Assembly (NCBI GenBank): GCA_017889635.1
Contig: JAGGAC010000019.1
Location: forward strand, 1-64,000
Length of the DNA stretch: 64,000 bases
Direction: 5' to 3'
DNA from: Bacillota bacterium
GTDB taxonomy: Bacteria; Bacillota; Negativicutes; Sporomusales; CTSoil-080
Part shown: in pieces, positions 52,348-60,764 of the stretch
How positions within the stretch are numbered: the first letter of the stretch is position 1
Layout of the letters: each line of letters begins with the position of its first letter
Program-made: the position numbers and the translations under genes
The notes under the pieces: generated by a model
Databases searched by the model: none
Seen by the model: the letters and a program-made list of their open reading frames with translations, nothing else
Told to the model about the DNA's origin: nothing

Positions 52348-53595
52348 ATGATGAGGCAGTTTAATAAATTGATAAGTTATAGCGTTTTTTTACTAGCAGC
52401 AGTTATGGTTATTGCATTTTCCGGCACTTGTTTGGGTGCAACTCCAAATGAAGTCAAAGCTCCGGTGGTACGGCTGGGAATTGACAATATTGATCAGCAT
52501 TTGAAGATCTTTGCCGGAAAACGGATTGGACTCATTACTAATGCTACAGGCATAAACAGTAACTATCAAAGTAGTATTGATGTCCTTTATGCTAAGACTA
52601 AGCTGGTGGCATTGTTTTCGCCCGAACATGGAATACGGGGGGCGGTCAAAGCCGGGGACGATGTAAACAGTCAGAAGGATGCTAAAACCGGTTTGCCGGT
52701 TTATAGCTTGTATGGTGATACAAAGAAGCCAAAGCCCGAGATGCTGAAGGACATTGACATTTTAGCTTTTGATATCCAGGATATTGGTGCAAGATCCTAT
52801 ACTTATATTTATACGATGGCCTACGCAATGCAGAGTGCCAAAGAAAATGGCAAGACCTTCGTGGTTTTTGACCGACCAAACCCAGTTGGTGGGGTGGAAG
52901 TGGAAGGCGGACTGATAAAGAGCGGCTATGAATCCTTTATCGGCATGTATCCTATTCCTATTCGTCATGGAATGACAGTGGGAGAATTGGCCAGGCTGTT
53001 TAACAAGGAGTTCAAAATAAACTGTGACCTTGTAGTTGTGCCGATGACTGGCTGGAAACGGGATATGTATTATTCTGATACCGGCTTGCCCTGGGTTATG
53101 ACTTCACCCAATATTCCTACACCGGATACGGCGCTGACTTATCCGGCCACCGGAATTTTTGGCGGTACTAATGTTTCGGAAGGTGTGGGGACTACCAGGC
53201 CGTTTGATTTTGTCGCCGCGCCGTGGCTCAATGCTGAGGCCTTTGCTGATCGGATGAATGCCCTGAAACTGCCTGGCGTAGTATTCAGACCAGCTTATTT
53301 CCGGCCTCAGTTTGGACAATTTGTGGGTAAAGAGTGCGGGGGTGTACAACTGCATATTACTGACCGCCGCGCTTTTCGGCCTGTTCGGACAGGAATGACG
53401 TTGCTGTATACTATCCAGGAGCTAAATACGGATTTTTCGTATAATTTAACAGGCAAATCAACTCCGACAATTGATCTTGTTACTGGCGATAGTTCTGTAC
53501 GGTTGGGACGCTACGGCCTTGACGAGTTACTGGCCGAATGGGATAAGGAGGCCACAGCATTTAAAACGATGGCCAAGCAGTATTATCTCTATTAA
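52348..53595 (+). CDS. namZ: NamZ-like exo-beta-N-acetylmuramidase (DUF1343)
   Basis: Predicted exported enzyme that releases MurNAc from the non-reducing end of peptidoglycan fragments, as shown for Bacillus NamZ. The 415 residues begin with a signal peptide (about 1-30, ending TCLGA). VRLGIDNIDQHLKIFAGKRI, LFSPEHGIRGAVKAGDDVNS and FDIQDIGARSYTYIYTMAYA are strong DUF1343 signatures. It lies 28 bases after chbG, ends the operon and is followed by a terminator. It would act in the periplasm and hand MurNAc and GlcNAc-ended sugars to the transport and kinase steps upstream. Confidence 0.9.
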   Translation: MMRQFNKLISYSVFLLAAVMVIAFSGTCLGATPNEVKAPVVRLGIDNIDQHLKIFAGKRIGLITNATGINSNYQSSIDVLYAKTKLVALFSPEHGIRGAVKAGDDVNSQKDAKTGLPVYSLYGDTKKPKPEMLKDIDILAFDIQDIGARSYTYIYTMAYAMQSAKENGKTFVVFDRPNPVGGVEVEGGLIKSGYESFIGMYPIPIRHGMTVGELARLFNKEFKINCDLVVVPMTGWKRDMYYSDTGLPWVMTSPNIPTPDTALTYPATGIFGGTNVSEGVGTTRPFDFVAAPWLNAEAFADRMNALKLPGVVFRPAYFRPQFGQFVGKECGGVQLHITDRRAFRPVRTGMTLLYTIQELNTDFSYNLTGKSTPTIDLVTGDSSVRLGRYGLDELLAEWDKEATAFKTMAKQYYLY

Positions 53596-53644
53596 TGATG
53601 GTTTGGTGATTGTCCAAAGTTACCGTTGGTTGGTATAATAATTA

Positions 53645-53683
53645 AAGCGAGTAGCCTTTATGATTATAAAGGGCTACTCGCTT
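53645..53683 (+). terminator. Terminator of the amino-sugar salvage operon
   Basis: A long stem: AAGCGAGTAGCC (53645-53656) and GGCTACTCGCTT (53672-53683), extended by TTTAT/ATAAA-type pairs on the loop side, then TGTATTTATTTT. Confidence 0.9.
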
Positions 53684-53751
53684 GTATTTATTTTAATAGG
53701 ATGATAAATAGTTAAGCTTACGGTTAAGTTCCTATACCTTTACCGCTAGTA

Positions 53752-54183
53752 CTAGTTTTGATTAGACGGGTTATCTTGGGCTTGGGGTTCAACATCGGGA
53801 ATTGATTTGCCATCAATAAAAATATTAGTTCCAACAAGACAGCCAGGAGCATACTGTTGTACAGCGTCCATAATTGCTTCACCAAACTTTTCGTAACTGG
53901 TATGTTCGCTAGGATACAAAATAATTGCCGGCTCATCTTTAATATGTGCTTCTACGCCGGCAGTATAACCATCCAGGCGGCCGGTTTTAAACGCCATTGT
54001 AATAAAGGATTTTATTAAGGCTGGGTCTTGTCCTAAGAAAACTTTACCTGCCAATTCAAATAGTCCATCTAAGATGGCCTGAGGGTCGGACCCAGAATCA
54101 AAAACAAAGGTTTTGCTGGAATCGGTATGTTCTGTTTTTAGTGACAGTTGTCTTAAATCTTGGAATAGGTCGGTCTTATCCAT
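53752..54183 (-). CDS. Hypothetical protein, 143 aa
   Basis: Family not recognised. ATG 54183 has AAAGGGTG 8 bases upstream; a longer frame to 54222 lacks a better site. The product looks soluble and mixed alpha/beta: an N-terminal helical part (DLFQDLRQLSLKTEHTD), FVFDSGSDPQAILDGLFELA, and a C-terminal half with TAGVEAHIKDEPAIILYPSE and GTNIFIDGKSIPDVEP, then a disordered Q, D and N tail. It is alone on the minus strand with large spacers either side. No function is proposed. Confidence 0.6.
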   Translation of the reverse strand: MDKTDLFQDLRQLSLKTEHTDSSKTFVFDSGSDPQAILDGLFELAGKVFLGQDPALIKSFITMAFKTGRLDGYTAGVEAHIKDEPAIILYPSEHTSYEKFGEAIMDAVQQYAPGCLVGTNIFIDGKSIPDVEPQAQDNPSNQN

Positions 54184-54483
54184 GCTAATACACCCTTTCT
54201 TGTTATTTAGGAAACTCGTCATAAAAGAAGCAATTACTCATGAAATTCGCGTTTCATTAGTTCTTCTTGTTGCAAACCAACCTTTTTAGTAAAGAGCTGA
54301 ACATTCTAAACCCAATAAGTTACTATATACGGATGCTAAGTATTTTGGAATGATCAGTCTATACTATCTTACCAGATAAAAAGGTTAAATTTCTTATAAA
54401 TTGAACCCTGATTGTAGCAATTAAATATCAACTATTTTTATTAATTAAAAACCTTTGAAACATTATAAAGCTATATAATGCTT
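54184..54483. other. AT-rich intergenic region
   Basis: About 300 bases with no gene, between the unknown protein and the pfkA terminator. It should hold the promoter of the minus-strand gene at 54183. A short inverted repeat ATGAAA (54240-54245) and TTTCAT (54252-54257) is the only structure seen. Confidence 0.5.
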
Positions 54484-54549
54484 CTGGAATAAAGAAAATG
54501 CTGTCTCAGTTTAGTTTTTTTTACTGAGACAGCATTTTCTTTATTCCAG
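54484..54549. terminator. 27-bp perfect hairpin after pfkA
   Basis: The arms at 54484-54510 and 54523-54549 are exact reverse complements over 27 bases, with a 12-base loop containing eight T on the plus strand. Each arm ends in AAAGAAAA or TTTTCTTT, so both directions have the A-stem-T form of a terminator. It lies 30 bases past the pfkA stop on the minus strand. The unusual length and perfection could also reflect a small mobile hairpin. Confidence 0.75.
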
Positions 54550-54579
54550 GTAAATAGAAGCAAGTATTGTTAATGTAAA

Positions 54580-55662
54580 TTAATCGCCAAAGCAAATGCC
54601 GATGGATCTGCCAAATTCAAGAAAAGATAGGGGGACGTTACTGGGTTTGCCGGCAAGAGTTTCGATAGGTACACGGACAATTTGATTGTTTTGAAGAGCT
54701 ACCATGCATCCTGTTTGACCAGCGGCAAGCGCATTTACGGCGGCTACACCATAGCGGGTTGACAGAACTCGATCAAAGGCGGTAGGGCTGCCGCCGCGTT
54801 GCAGGTGTCCGAGGACTGTGCAGCGAGACTCGATGCCGGTTAGTTTTTCGATTTCTCGGGTTAACTTTTCGCCAACGCCACCTAACCGAATTTTTTCGGG
54901 GCTGTTTTCGATAATCATTGCAACCGTTTGCTCACCGTCCATCGGGAAAGCGCCTTCAGCGACAACAATGATGCTAAAAAGTTTTCCACTTTTCTTGCGC
55001 TTAGCGATTTTATTTATAATCGAATCAATGTTGTAGGGAATCTCCGGGATGAGAATAGCATCTGCTCCACCGGCAAGGCCGGAGTAAAGAGCGATCCAGC
55101 CAGCATAGCGGCCCATTACTTCCAGCACCATTACCCTGTGGTGAGATTCAGCGGTCGTGTGGAGGCGGTCCAAGGCATCGCAGGCACAACTAACAGCGGT
55201 ATCGAAACCGAAGGTTCGCTCGGTGCCGGGGATGTCGTTGTCAATAGTTTTTGGGACAGCTACTACCGGCAGGTCGAGTTTGCTGAATTCATTAGCGATA
55301 CGCAGGCTGCCGTCGCCACCAATGACTATTAGGGCTTCAATTTCCTTTTTGCGAAGATTTTTGAGGGCTTGACCGGACATGTCCTGATATTTGGTAATAC
55401 CATTTATATTTACTGCATAGTTGAAGGGATTGTCGCGGTTAGTTGTTCCGAGGATGGTACCGCCGCGATGGAGAATACCTGATATTTCATGATCAGTTAA
55501 TTTTTCAATTTGATCTTCTACTAAGCCGCCAAAGCCATTTTTAATTCCCCAGACCTTAAAACCATAGCTGAAACAAGACCTGGATACACTGCGGATGACG
55601 GCGTTAAGTCCAGGGCAGTCTCCGCCGCCGGTTAGGATGCCTACGCTTTTAAATTTAGTCAT
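54580..55662 (-). CDS. pfkA: 6-phosphofructokinase
   Basis: Phosphorylates fructose-6-phosphate in glycolysis. ATG 55662 has AAGGAGG close upstream and gives 360 residues; an upstream extension to 55737 is unlike the family. GILTGGGDCPGLNAVIRSV opens the protein. VIGGDGS (115-119) carries the glycine typical of ATP users, but PKTIDND (137-143) has the lysine found in pyrophosphate-dependent and group III enzymes, where classic PfkA has glycine. This mixed pattern is that of group III (long) bacterial PFKs; ATP is the likelier donor. A good promoter lies upstream. Confidence 0.92.
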   Translation of the reverse strand: MTKFKSVGILTGGGDCPGLNAVIRSVSRSCFSYGFKVWGIKNGFGGLVEDQIEKLTDHEISGILHRGGTILGTTNRDNPFNYAVNINGITKYQDMSGQALKNLRKKEIEALIVIGGDGSLRIANEFSKLDLPVVAVPKTIDNDIPGTERTFGFDTAVSCACDALDRLHTTAESHHRVMVLEVMGRYAGWIALYSGLAGGADAILIPEIPYNIDSIINKIAKRKKSGKLFSIIVVAEGAFPMDGEQTVAMIIENSPEKIRLGGVGEKLTREIEKLTGIESRCTVLGHLQRGGSPTAFDRVLSTRYGVAAVNALAAGQTGCMVALQNNQIVRVPIETLAGKPSNVPLSFLEFGRSIGICFGD

Positions 55663-55708
55663 GAGAGCCCTCCTTAGCGTGGTAGTAGTATTTGTCGCTA
55701 ATGGTGAA

Positions 55709-55737
55709 ATTATATAATAGCAGATCACCGTGGACAA
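55709..55737 (-). promoter_or_regulatory. Promoter of pfkA
   Basis: Read on the minus strand: TTGTCC (55737-55732), 17-nt spacer, TATAAT (55714-55709). The start would be near 55702, giving a leader of about 40 nt. Confidence 0.6.
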
Positions 55738-55814
55738 GTCTGATTAGGGAAGGATTTGGCAAAAAGAGTGTGGAAATTAGCAATAAGTATTGAATTTATA
55801 GAAGGAGAAACTGG

Positions 55815-56771
55815 GTGGCGAGTTTAGAAAAGGTTCGTGGGCGGTTTGCGCCCAGTCCGTCCGGAGAAATGCATCTGGGAAACGCCTGGACTGCGCTTCT
55901 TGCATGGCTTGAAGTGCGCAGCCAAAGTGGCACAATGGTGCTCAGGATGGAAGACCTTGATCCTGAGCGTTCTCGTGCAGAGTATGCGAATGGAATAATG
56001 CGTGATTTGGTGTGGTTGGGGTTGGATTGGGATGAAGGGCCGGATGTCGGTGGTCCGTATTCTCCATATGTTCAGAATGAACGGCGTCAGTTATATCAAG
56101 TCATGTTGGACAAGTTAATATATGCTGATTTAGTTTATCCATGTTATTGTAGTCGGGCCGAAATTTTGTCTGCTGCATCGGCACCTCATACCGGAGAAGG
56201 GGAAAGCGGATATCCGGGAACGTGCCGCAATTTAGGGGACAAGAGAAACAGGTATGATGGCCGAAAACCGGCTTTAAGGATTATGGTGCCGGATAAAACG
56301 CTATCTTTTAATGATGGAGTACGAGGTCAAGTTGGACAGAATCTGGCCAAGACGACCGGTGATTTTATTGTTCGCCGGTCGGATGGAGTTCATGCTTATC
56401 AATTGGCGGTGGTGGTAGATGACGCAATGATGAAGATTAGCCATGTGCTTAGGGGAAATGATCTATTGCTATCAACACCCCGGCAACTTTTTCTTTATCA
56501 GGTGCTTGGGTTTACGCCGCCGCAGTTTACACATGTGCCGCTTTTATACAGTCCTGACGGACATCGGCTGGCGAAACGACAGCAACAGCTGACTTTGGCG
56601 GCGCTTCGCCAAGAAAAAGTAGCGGCAGAAAAGATTGTCGGTTATCTGGCGTGGAAGGCTGGCCTAGTGGATAGCTGGCAGCCAGTGCGCCCCAAGGATC
56701 TGGTTAGTTGTTTTTCGTTGTCAAGGCTTTCTGGAGAGGCGGTGGTTGTTGACTACAACGCATTTTTATGA
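55815..56771 (+). CDS. gluQ: Glutamyl-Q tRNA(Asp) synthetase
   Basis: Attaches glutamate to the queuosine base of tRNA(Asp) (GluQ-RS, YadB). It is a truncated glutamyl-tRNA synthetase of 318 residues without the anticodon-binding domain. RGRFAPSPSGEMHLGNAWTA holds the HIGH-type motif, VYPCYCSRAEI and YPGTCRN form the zinc site, and HRLAKRQQQLTLAALR is the KMSKS-equivalent. GTG 55815 has GGAG upstream. Queuosine synthesis by QueC and FolE2 elsewhere in the window fits this role. Confidence 0.92.
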   Translation: MASLEKVRGRFAPSPSGEMHLGNAWTALLAWLEVRSQSGTMVLRMEDLDPERSRAEYANGIMRDLVWLGLDWDEGPDVGGPYSPYVQNERRQLYQVMLDKLIYADLVYPCYCSRAEILSAASAPHTGEGESGYPGTCRNLGDKRNRYDGRKPALRIMVPDKTLSFNDGVRGQVGQNLAKTTGDFIVRRSDGVHAYQLAVVVDDAMMKISHVLRGNDLLLSTPRQLFLYQVLGFTPPQFTHVPLLYSPDGHRLAKRQQQLTLAALRQEKVAAEKIVGYLAWKAGLVDSWQPVRPKDLVSCFSLSRLSGEAVVVDYNAFL

Positions 56772-56790
56772 AGAAGTACAGATTATTATG

Positions 56791-57693
56791 TTATCTATAG
56801 CGTCTAGCACCCCAGTATTCGTCGCCATAGCTGCCAACGGTAAATTGTTCCTCGCGAATGGCTGACCTGGAGTTTGGAGCATGAATCATTCTGTCGTCGC
56901 CAGAGTAAAGGCCGACATGATGGATGGCTCCTTGGCCGTTAGCATTGGCAAAAAACAGGAGATCGCCTAATTCGAGATCGGCTTTGTCAACCGGTGAGCC
57001 GCCACTAGCCTGATCGTCGGCATCACGCGGAATGAATATTTCCTGGGAGGCGTAAAGTCGCATGACGAAACCGGAACAATCAAAGCCAAATGCTGATGTG
57101 CCGCCCCAGATATATCTGAGACCAAGAAATTTTCTAGCCTCAGTAACTATGGCTTGTGCCGAGAAGGGTGCTTTGGTTTGCGGCATGGCTTGACTGCGGT
57201 AGATATGCCCAACATTGCCTGACGGCAAGCGAACCGAATAATATTCGCTGTCTTCAGCAGTTACGAGCGGTAGTCTGGTTTGGTAACTGAGCTCACAAAT
57301 GCTGGCGTTATCTTGGTAAAGTGGTGCTTTGGCAGCGGTGATGGTTAATAATGGGGAGTGGAGTTGGTCTTCTAAAAAGCCAATATCTGACCTTACCTGA
57401 GCTGCGGGGAGCCAGCCGGGGTAGCCATGAGTGTTCAGGCTGGTAGTTTGTTCAACGGCAGCTACTTTAATCCAGTCGTTATGACGTTCGAGGATGAGCA
57501 AGCGTTCACCATAGAGAAGCTGGGTTTCTACTTTTCCTACTAGCCAAAGCCGCATTTCATCATCCATTGTATCAGCCCAGGCTAAAGGGTTGGTGACAGG
57601 TTCCAAGATGAGGTTATCATGGGGGCGTTTGGGGCCGGGTTCAGACCATAATACAGCCAGCGGTACATTTACCGCCGCAAAAATTTCCGTCAT
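56791..57693 (-). CDS. NlpC/P60 peptidase with SH3-like domains (YkfC-like)
   Basis: Predicted gamma-D-glutamyl-L-diamino-acid endopeptidase that cuts peptidoglycan stem peptides. The 300 residues hold two SH3-like regions (about 50-170) and a C-terminal NlpC/P60 domain with GFDCSGFVMRLY (nucleophile Cys 206), DLELGDLLFFAN, HHVGLY (His 259) and His 271. No signal peptide is seen, so it is likely cytosolic and acts on imported murein peptides as YkfC does. ATG 57693 has GGAAGGAGC upstream. It follows the serine hydrolase by 27 bases and converges with gluQ. Confidence 0.88.
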   Translation of the reverse strand: MTEIFAAVNVPLAVLWSEPGPKRPHDNLILEPVTNPLAWADTMDDEMRLWLVGKVETQLLYGERLLILERHNDWIKVAAVEQTTSLNTHGYPGWLPAAQVRSDIGFLEDQLHSPLLTITAAKAPLYQDNASICELSYQTRLPLVTAEDSEYYSVRLPSGNVGHIYRSQAMPQTKAPFSAQAIVTEARKFLGLRYIWGGTSAFGFDCSGFVMRLYASQEIFIPRDADDQASGGSPVDKADLELGDLLFFANANGQGAIHHVGLYSGDDRMIHAPNSRSAIREEQFTVGSYGDEYWGARRYR

Positions 57694-57720
57694 GATTTAG
57701 CTCCTTCCACAGCGATGTTT

Positions 57721-58515
57721 TTAATCCAGTGTATGAAGATACTGATAAATAGTTTGGGTTAGTTTGGCGATTATTGTCTGTCCGCGCTCGGCGTCAGGCA
57801 GGTTCTCGGTCATAAAAACAGCAATGAAATGGCAATTTGGTCCGTAGATAATACCAGCATCGTGTTCGATTCCGTCAAGCTCTCCGGTTTTGTGGGCAGC
57901 TACGGTTCCGGGGGGGAGTCCCAGGGGGATTTTACAGCGGTCTTGTTGGCCTTTAAGGATAGTCAGCATGGTTTCGTCCAGTTCGGGGATGAGGCAACTA
58001 TGGTTATACAGCTGTTCGAAAACCCTAAGTATATCGGTTACAGAGGTATAGTTTTCATAGCCTTGAGCGGCGCTGGCGAAGTCCATCATTTTTCGCTGAA
58101 GAAGGGTGTCAGGGCAGTCGAGCCGCTGAATTGTGGCGTTAATGGCATTCATTGAAAGCTTGTTAATAAGAATGTTAGTTGCGGTGTTATCACTTTCGGT
58201 AATCATCAGTTCGATGAGTTTTTGGTAGGTTACCATGGTGCCCGGCAACGCATGCTCGAGCGGTCCTGCACCGCCTACCTGGTCACAGGTCCTAATAGGT
58301 TGTTCTTGGTTTAAGGTTAAAGTCCCGTGGGCGTATTGACGAAAGGCTTCAATCATGATAAAAATTTTTATAAGGCTGGCTGAGGGTTGGCGGCGGGGAT
58401 TTATCATCCAGCGGCGTCCGGTATTTAGGTCTTTAGCCGCTATAGAGTAAACTCCGGCTTCAGGGGATAGAATATCGGACAGAATATTGTCCAGAGAAAC
58501 TTTATCATTAGTCAA
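57721..58515 (-). CDS. Class A beta-lactamase-like serine hydrolase, not secreted
   Basis: Penicillin-recognising fold of 264 residues. SLIK at 47-50, SDN at 108-110 and KTG at 209-211 are all present. The Omega-loop region (about 145-160, FASAAQGYENYTSV) lacks the ExxLN glutamate that true class A lactamases use for deacylation, so antibiotic hydrolysis is doubtful. The N-terminus (MTNDKVSLDNIL) has no signal peptide. It is cotranscribed with the NlpC/P60 gene, so a role on wall peptides in the cytoplasm is possible. The ribosome site before ATG 58515 is weak. Confidence 0.8.
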   Translation of the reverse strand: MTNDKVSLDNILSDILSPEAGVYSIAAKDLNTGRRWMINPRRQPSASLIKIFIMIEAFRQYAHGTLTLNQEQPIRTCDQVGGAGPLEHALPGTMVTYQKLIELMITESDNTATNILINKLSMNAINATIQRLDCPDTLLQRKMMDFASAAQGYENYTSVTDILRVFEQLYNHSCLIPELDETMLTILKGQQDRCKIPLGLPPGTVAAHKTGELDGIEHDAGIIYGPNCHFIAVFMTENLPDAERGQTIIAKLTQTIYQYLHTLD

Positions 58516-58608
58516 AATAAATCAGCTCCATCATTAATGTTATCAGTACAAAAGTCTTAGACGGATTACTAAAATAATTATTTCGCCATTTACGGATAAA
58601 AAACCTTG

Positions 58609-58631
58609 CCGTATGGTTTGACTATATACGG
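58609..58631 (+). promoter_or_regulatory. Inverted repeat and possible promoter before oppA copy 3
   Basis: CCGTAT (58609-58614) and ATACGG (58626-58631) flank TTGACT, a possible -35 element at 58618-58623. The arrangement suits repressor control, but the matching -10 is not clear. Confidence 0.3.
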
Positions 58632-58674
58632 TGCAAATTATCATTGATGGCTGACTGGAAAGGATGTAAAAATA

Positions 58675-60276
58675 GTGTTAACGAAAAAAACATCTGTTAT
58701 TATCAGTATGCTGATATTAGGCTTAGTGGTGGCTGGTTGCGGTTGGTTTGGCGGTAAGCCGGAAGCCAAGCAGCTTCGCTATGCTGTCGGGGCTGAGCCG
58801 GAGACGCTTGATCCCAGAAAATCTACTAGTATTGCTGCTTCAAATATTGAGGCTCAGGTATTTGAGGGGCTAACGTCTATTGATAGCAATAACATGCCTA
58901 TTCCCGGTGCTGCTGAGCGATGGGAAGTGTCTCCGGATGGTCTGAAATACACTTTTTATTTGCGACAAAATGCAAAATGGTCAAATGGTGATCCGGTTAC
59001 AGCCCATGATTTCGAATATGCATGGAAATCGACGCTTGATCGGGAGCTGGCGTCCAGTTATGCTTATCAGCTATTCTACATTAAGAATGGTGAAGACTAT
59101 AATGCCGGAAAGGTTTCCGCTGATCAGGTTGGAGTAAAGGCCATCGATGACTATACTTTGGAAGTCAATTTGGAAAAGCCAACACCGTATTTTTTGTCGT
59201 TAGTTTCTTTCCATACATATTACCCTGTTAATAAGAAGGTTGCGACCGCTAATCCTAAGTGGTCAGATGACGCTTCGACTTTTATTGGCAATGGGCCGTT
59301 TAAATTTGCAAGTTGGGTTCATGAAAATAAAATCGAGCTTGTTAAGAATGATCAGTATTGGGATGTCGCTAAGGTAAAGCTGAGTGGGATGGAACTGATT
59401 TTGGTGGACTCTAATAGCACGGTTATGACGATGTTTGAAAATGGCCAACTTGATATGGCTGAAAATCCACCTAACACCGAAGTGCCACGCTTGGAACGGG
59501 AGGGCAAAATTAAGTCTATGCCGTTTCTTGGCACTTACTTTTACACTTTTAATGTGAAACGTCCACCATTTGATAATGTTAAGGTGCGGAAGGCGTTCAG
59601 CTTGGCTGTAAATAGACAGGACATAGTTACAAGGGTTTTGCAGGGCGGGCAAAAAGCGGCGTTGGCTTTAGTTCCTTACGGAGTGCCTGATGTGGCACCA
59701 GGCGAGGATTTTCGAGTAAAAGGCGGCGATTATATAGCTGATAATGATGTGGCAAAAGCGCAGCAATTATTGTCCGAGGCCGGATATCCCGGCGGAAAAG
59801 GCTTGCCACCTGTTGTTCTCTTGTTTAATACCAGCGATAATAATAAGACTCTTGCCGAAGCTGTGCAGGAGATGTGGAAGAAGAATCTCGGCGTGAATGT
59901 TGAGCTTAGTAATCAAGAACGAAAGGTGTTTAACGATAATCTGGATAATCATAATTTTCAGCTGTCACGTAATGAGTGGGTCGGTGATTATGCCGATGCT
60001 ATGACATTTATTGAACTGTTTGAATCTGATAATGGTAATAATGACCCTGGGTATAGTAATCCGGCTTATGATGAACTTGTCCGCACGGCTAAAACATCAA
60101 ATGATCAAACGGTTAGGATGGCAGCGATGCATAATGCTGAAAAGATCTTATTGGATGATGCAGTTATTGTGCCGATTTACTTTTATACAAATCCGGTTTT
60201 GGTGTCAAATAATGTAAAAGGATATACCAGAACGGTGCTTGGCGTAATTTATTTAAAGGAAGCATACGTAGAGTAA
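58675..60276 (+). CDS. Oligopeptide-binding lipoprotein (OppA-like, copy 3)
   Basis: Family 5 solute-binding lipoprotein of 533 residues. The signal ends VVAGC (Cys 22). EPETLDPRKSTSIAASNIEA, RWEVSPDGLKYTFYLRQNAK and KVRKAFSLAVNRQDIVTRVL show the same fold as the other two copies but at clearly lower similarity. There is no permease beside it, so it may share OppBCDF. It is divergent from the two murein-peptide-type hydrolases, which raises an MppA-like role in wall-peptide uptake. The start is GTG 58675. Confidence 0.86.
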   Translation: MLTKKTSVIISMLILGLVVAGCGWFGGKPEAKQLRYAVGAEPETLDPRKSTSIAASNIEAQVFEGLTSIDSNNMPIPGAAERWEVSPDGLKYTFYLRQNAKWSNGDPVTAHDFEYAWKSTLDRELASSYAYQLFYIKNGEDYNAGKVSADQVGVKAIDDYTLEVNLEKPTPYFLSLVSFHTYYPVNKKVATANPKWSDDASTFIGNGPFKFASWVHENKIELVKNDQYWDVAKVKLSGMELILVDSNSTVMTMFENGQLDMAENPPNTEVPRLEREGKIKSMPFLGTYFYTFNVKRPPFDNVKVRKAFSLAVNRQDIVTRVLQGGQKAALALVPYGVPDVAPGEDFRVKGGDYIADNDVAKAQQLLSEAGYPGGKGLPPVVLLFNTSDNNKTLAEAVQEMWKKNLGVNVELSNQERKVFNDNLDNHNFQLSRNEWVGDYADAMTFIELFESDNGNNDPGYSNPAYDELVRTAKTSNDQTVRMAAMHNAEKILLDDAVIVPIYFYTNPVLVSNNVKGYTRTVLGVIYLKEAYVE

Positions 60277-60338
60277 TGGCTTGGTGATATTTTCTAAGTA
60301 ATCATCAATTGCTCGGCTTGGAATCAAGGAGGCTTAAT

Positions 60339-60728
60339 GTGAATAATATTGAACAAATGCTTAGTTTAAAGACCTGGGCAGTAATCGGGGCCAACAATAA
60401 CAAAGAAAAATTTGGCTGTAAGATATTTCAGTTTTTACTTAAGCAAGGTGAGTATACTGTATTTCCAGTTAATCCGGGGCTGAGTGAAGTTCTTGGGGAA
60501 AAATGCTATACGTCACTGAGCGAATTACCCCAAAAGCCAGATGTAGTCAATCTGGTGGTACCACCGCGGGTGGGGGAACAGATTATACGGGAATGCGCTG
60601 AATTGGGAATAAAGAACGTTTGGTTTCAGCCAGGTACTGACTCTGAGGCGGTTGTTTCTCTTGCCCGTGAACTGGAGTTGACTGTGGTTCAAGCCTGTGT
60701 GATGGTTGAAAGCCGTAACCGCTCGTAA
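60339..60728 (+). CDS. CoA-binding domain protein (YccU-like)
   Basis: Small Rossmann-fold protein of 129 residues that matches the CoA_binding_2 family. TWAVIGANNNKEKFGCKIFQ binds the nucleotide, followed by VFPVNPGLSEVLGEKCYTSL and NVWFQPGTDSEAVVSLAREL. GTG 60339 has AAGGAGG 6 bases upstream. Its cellular role is unsettled in any organism. It is followed by a thioredoxin gene. Confidence 0.85.
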   Translation: MNNIEQMLSLKTWAVIGANNNKEKFGCKIFQFLLKQGEYTVFPVNPGLSEVLGEKCYTSLSELPQKPDVVNLVVPPRVGEQIIRECAELGIKNVWFQPGTDSEAVVSLARELELTVVQACVMVESRNRS

Positions 60729-60764
60729 CAGCGGGAGAAATCACTAATAATAGGGGGGATTATA

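Noticed and set aside
57721-58515. Beta-lactamase giving antibiotic resistance
   Set aside because: There is no signal peptide and the deacylation glutamate region is not that of class A enzymes, so resistance is not supported.
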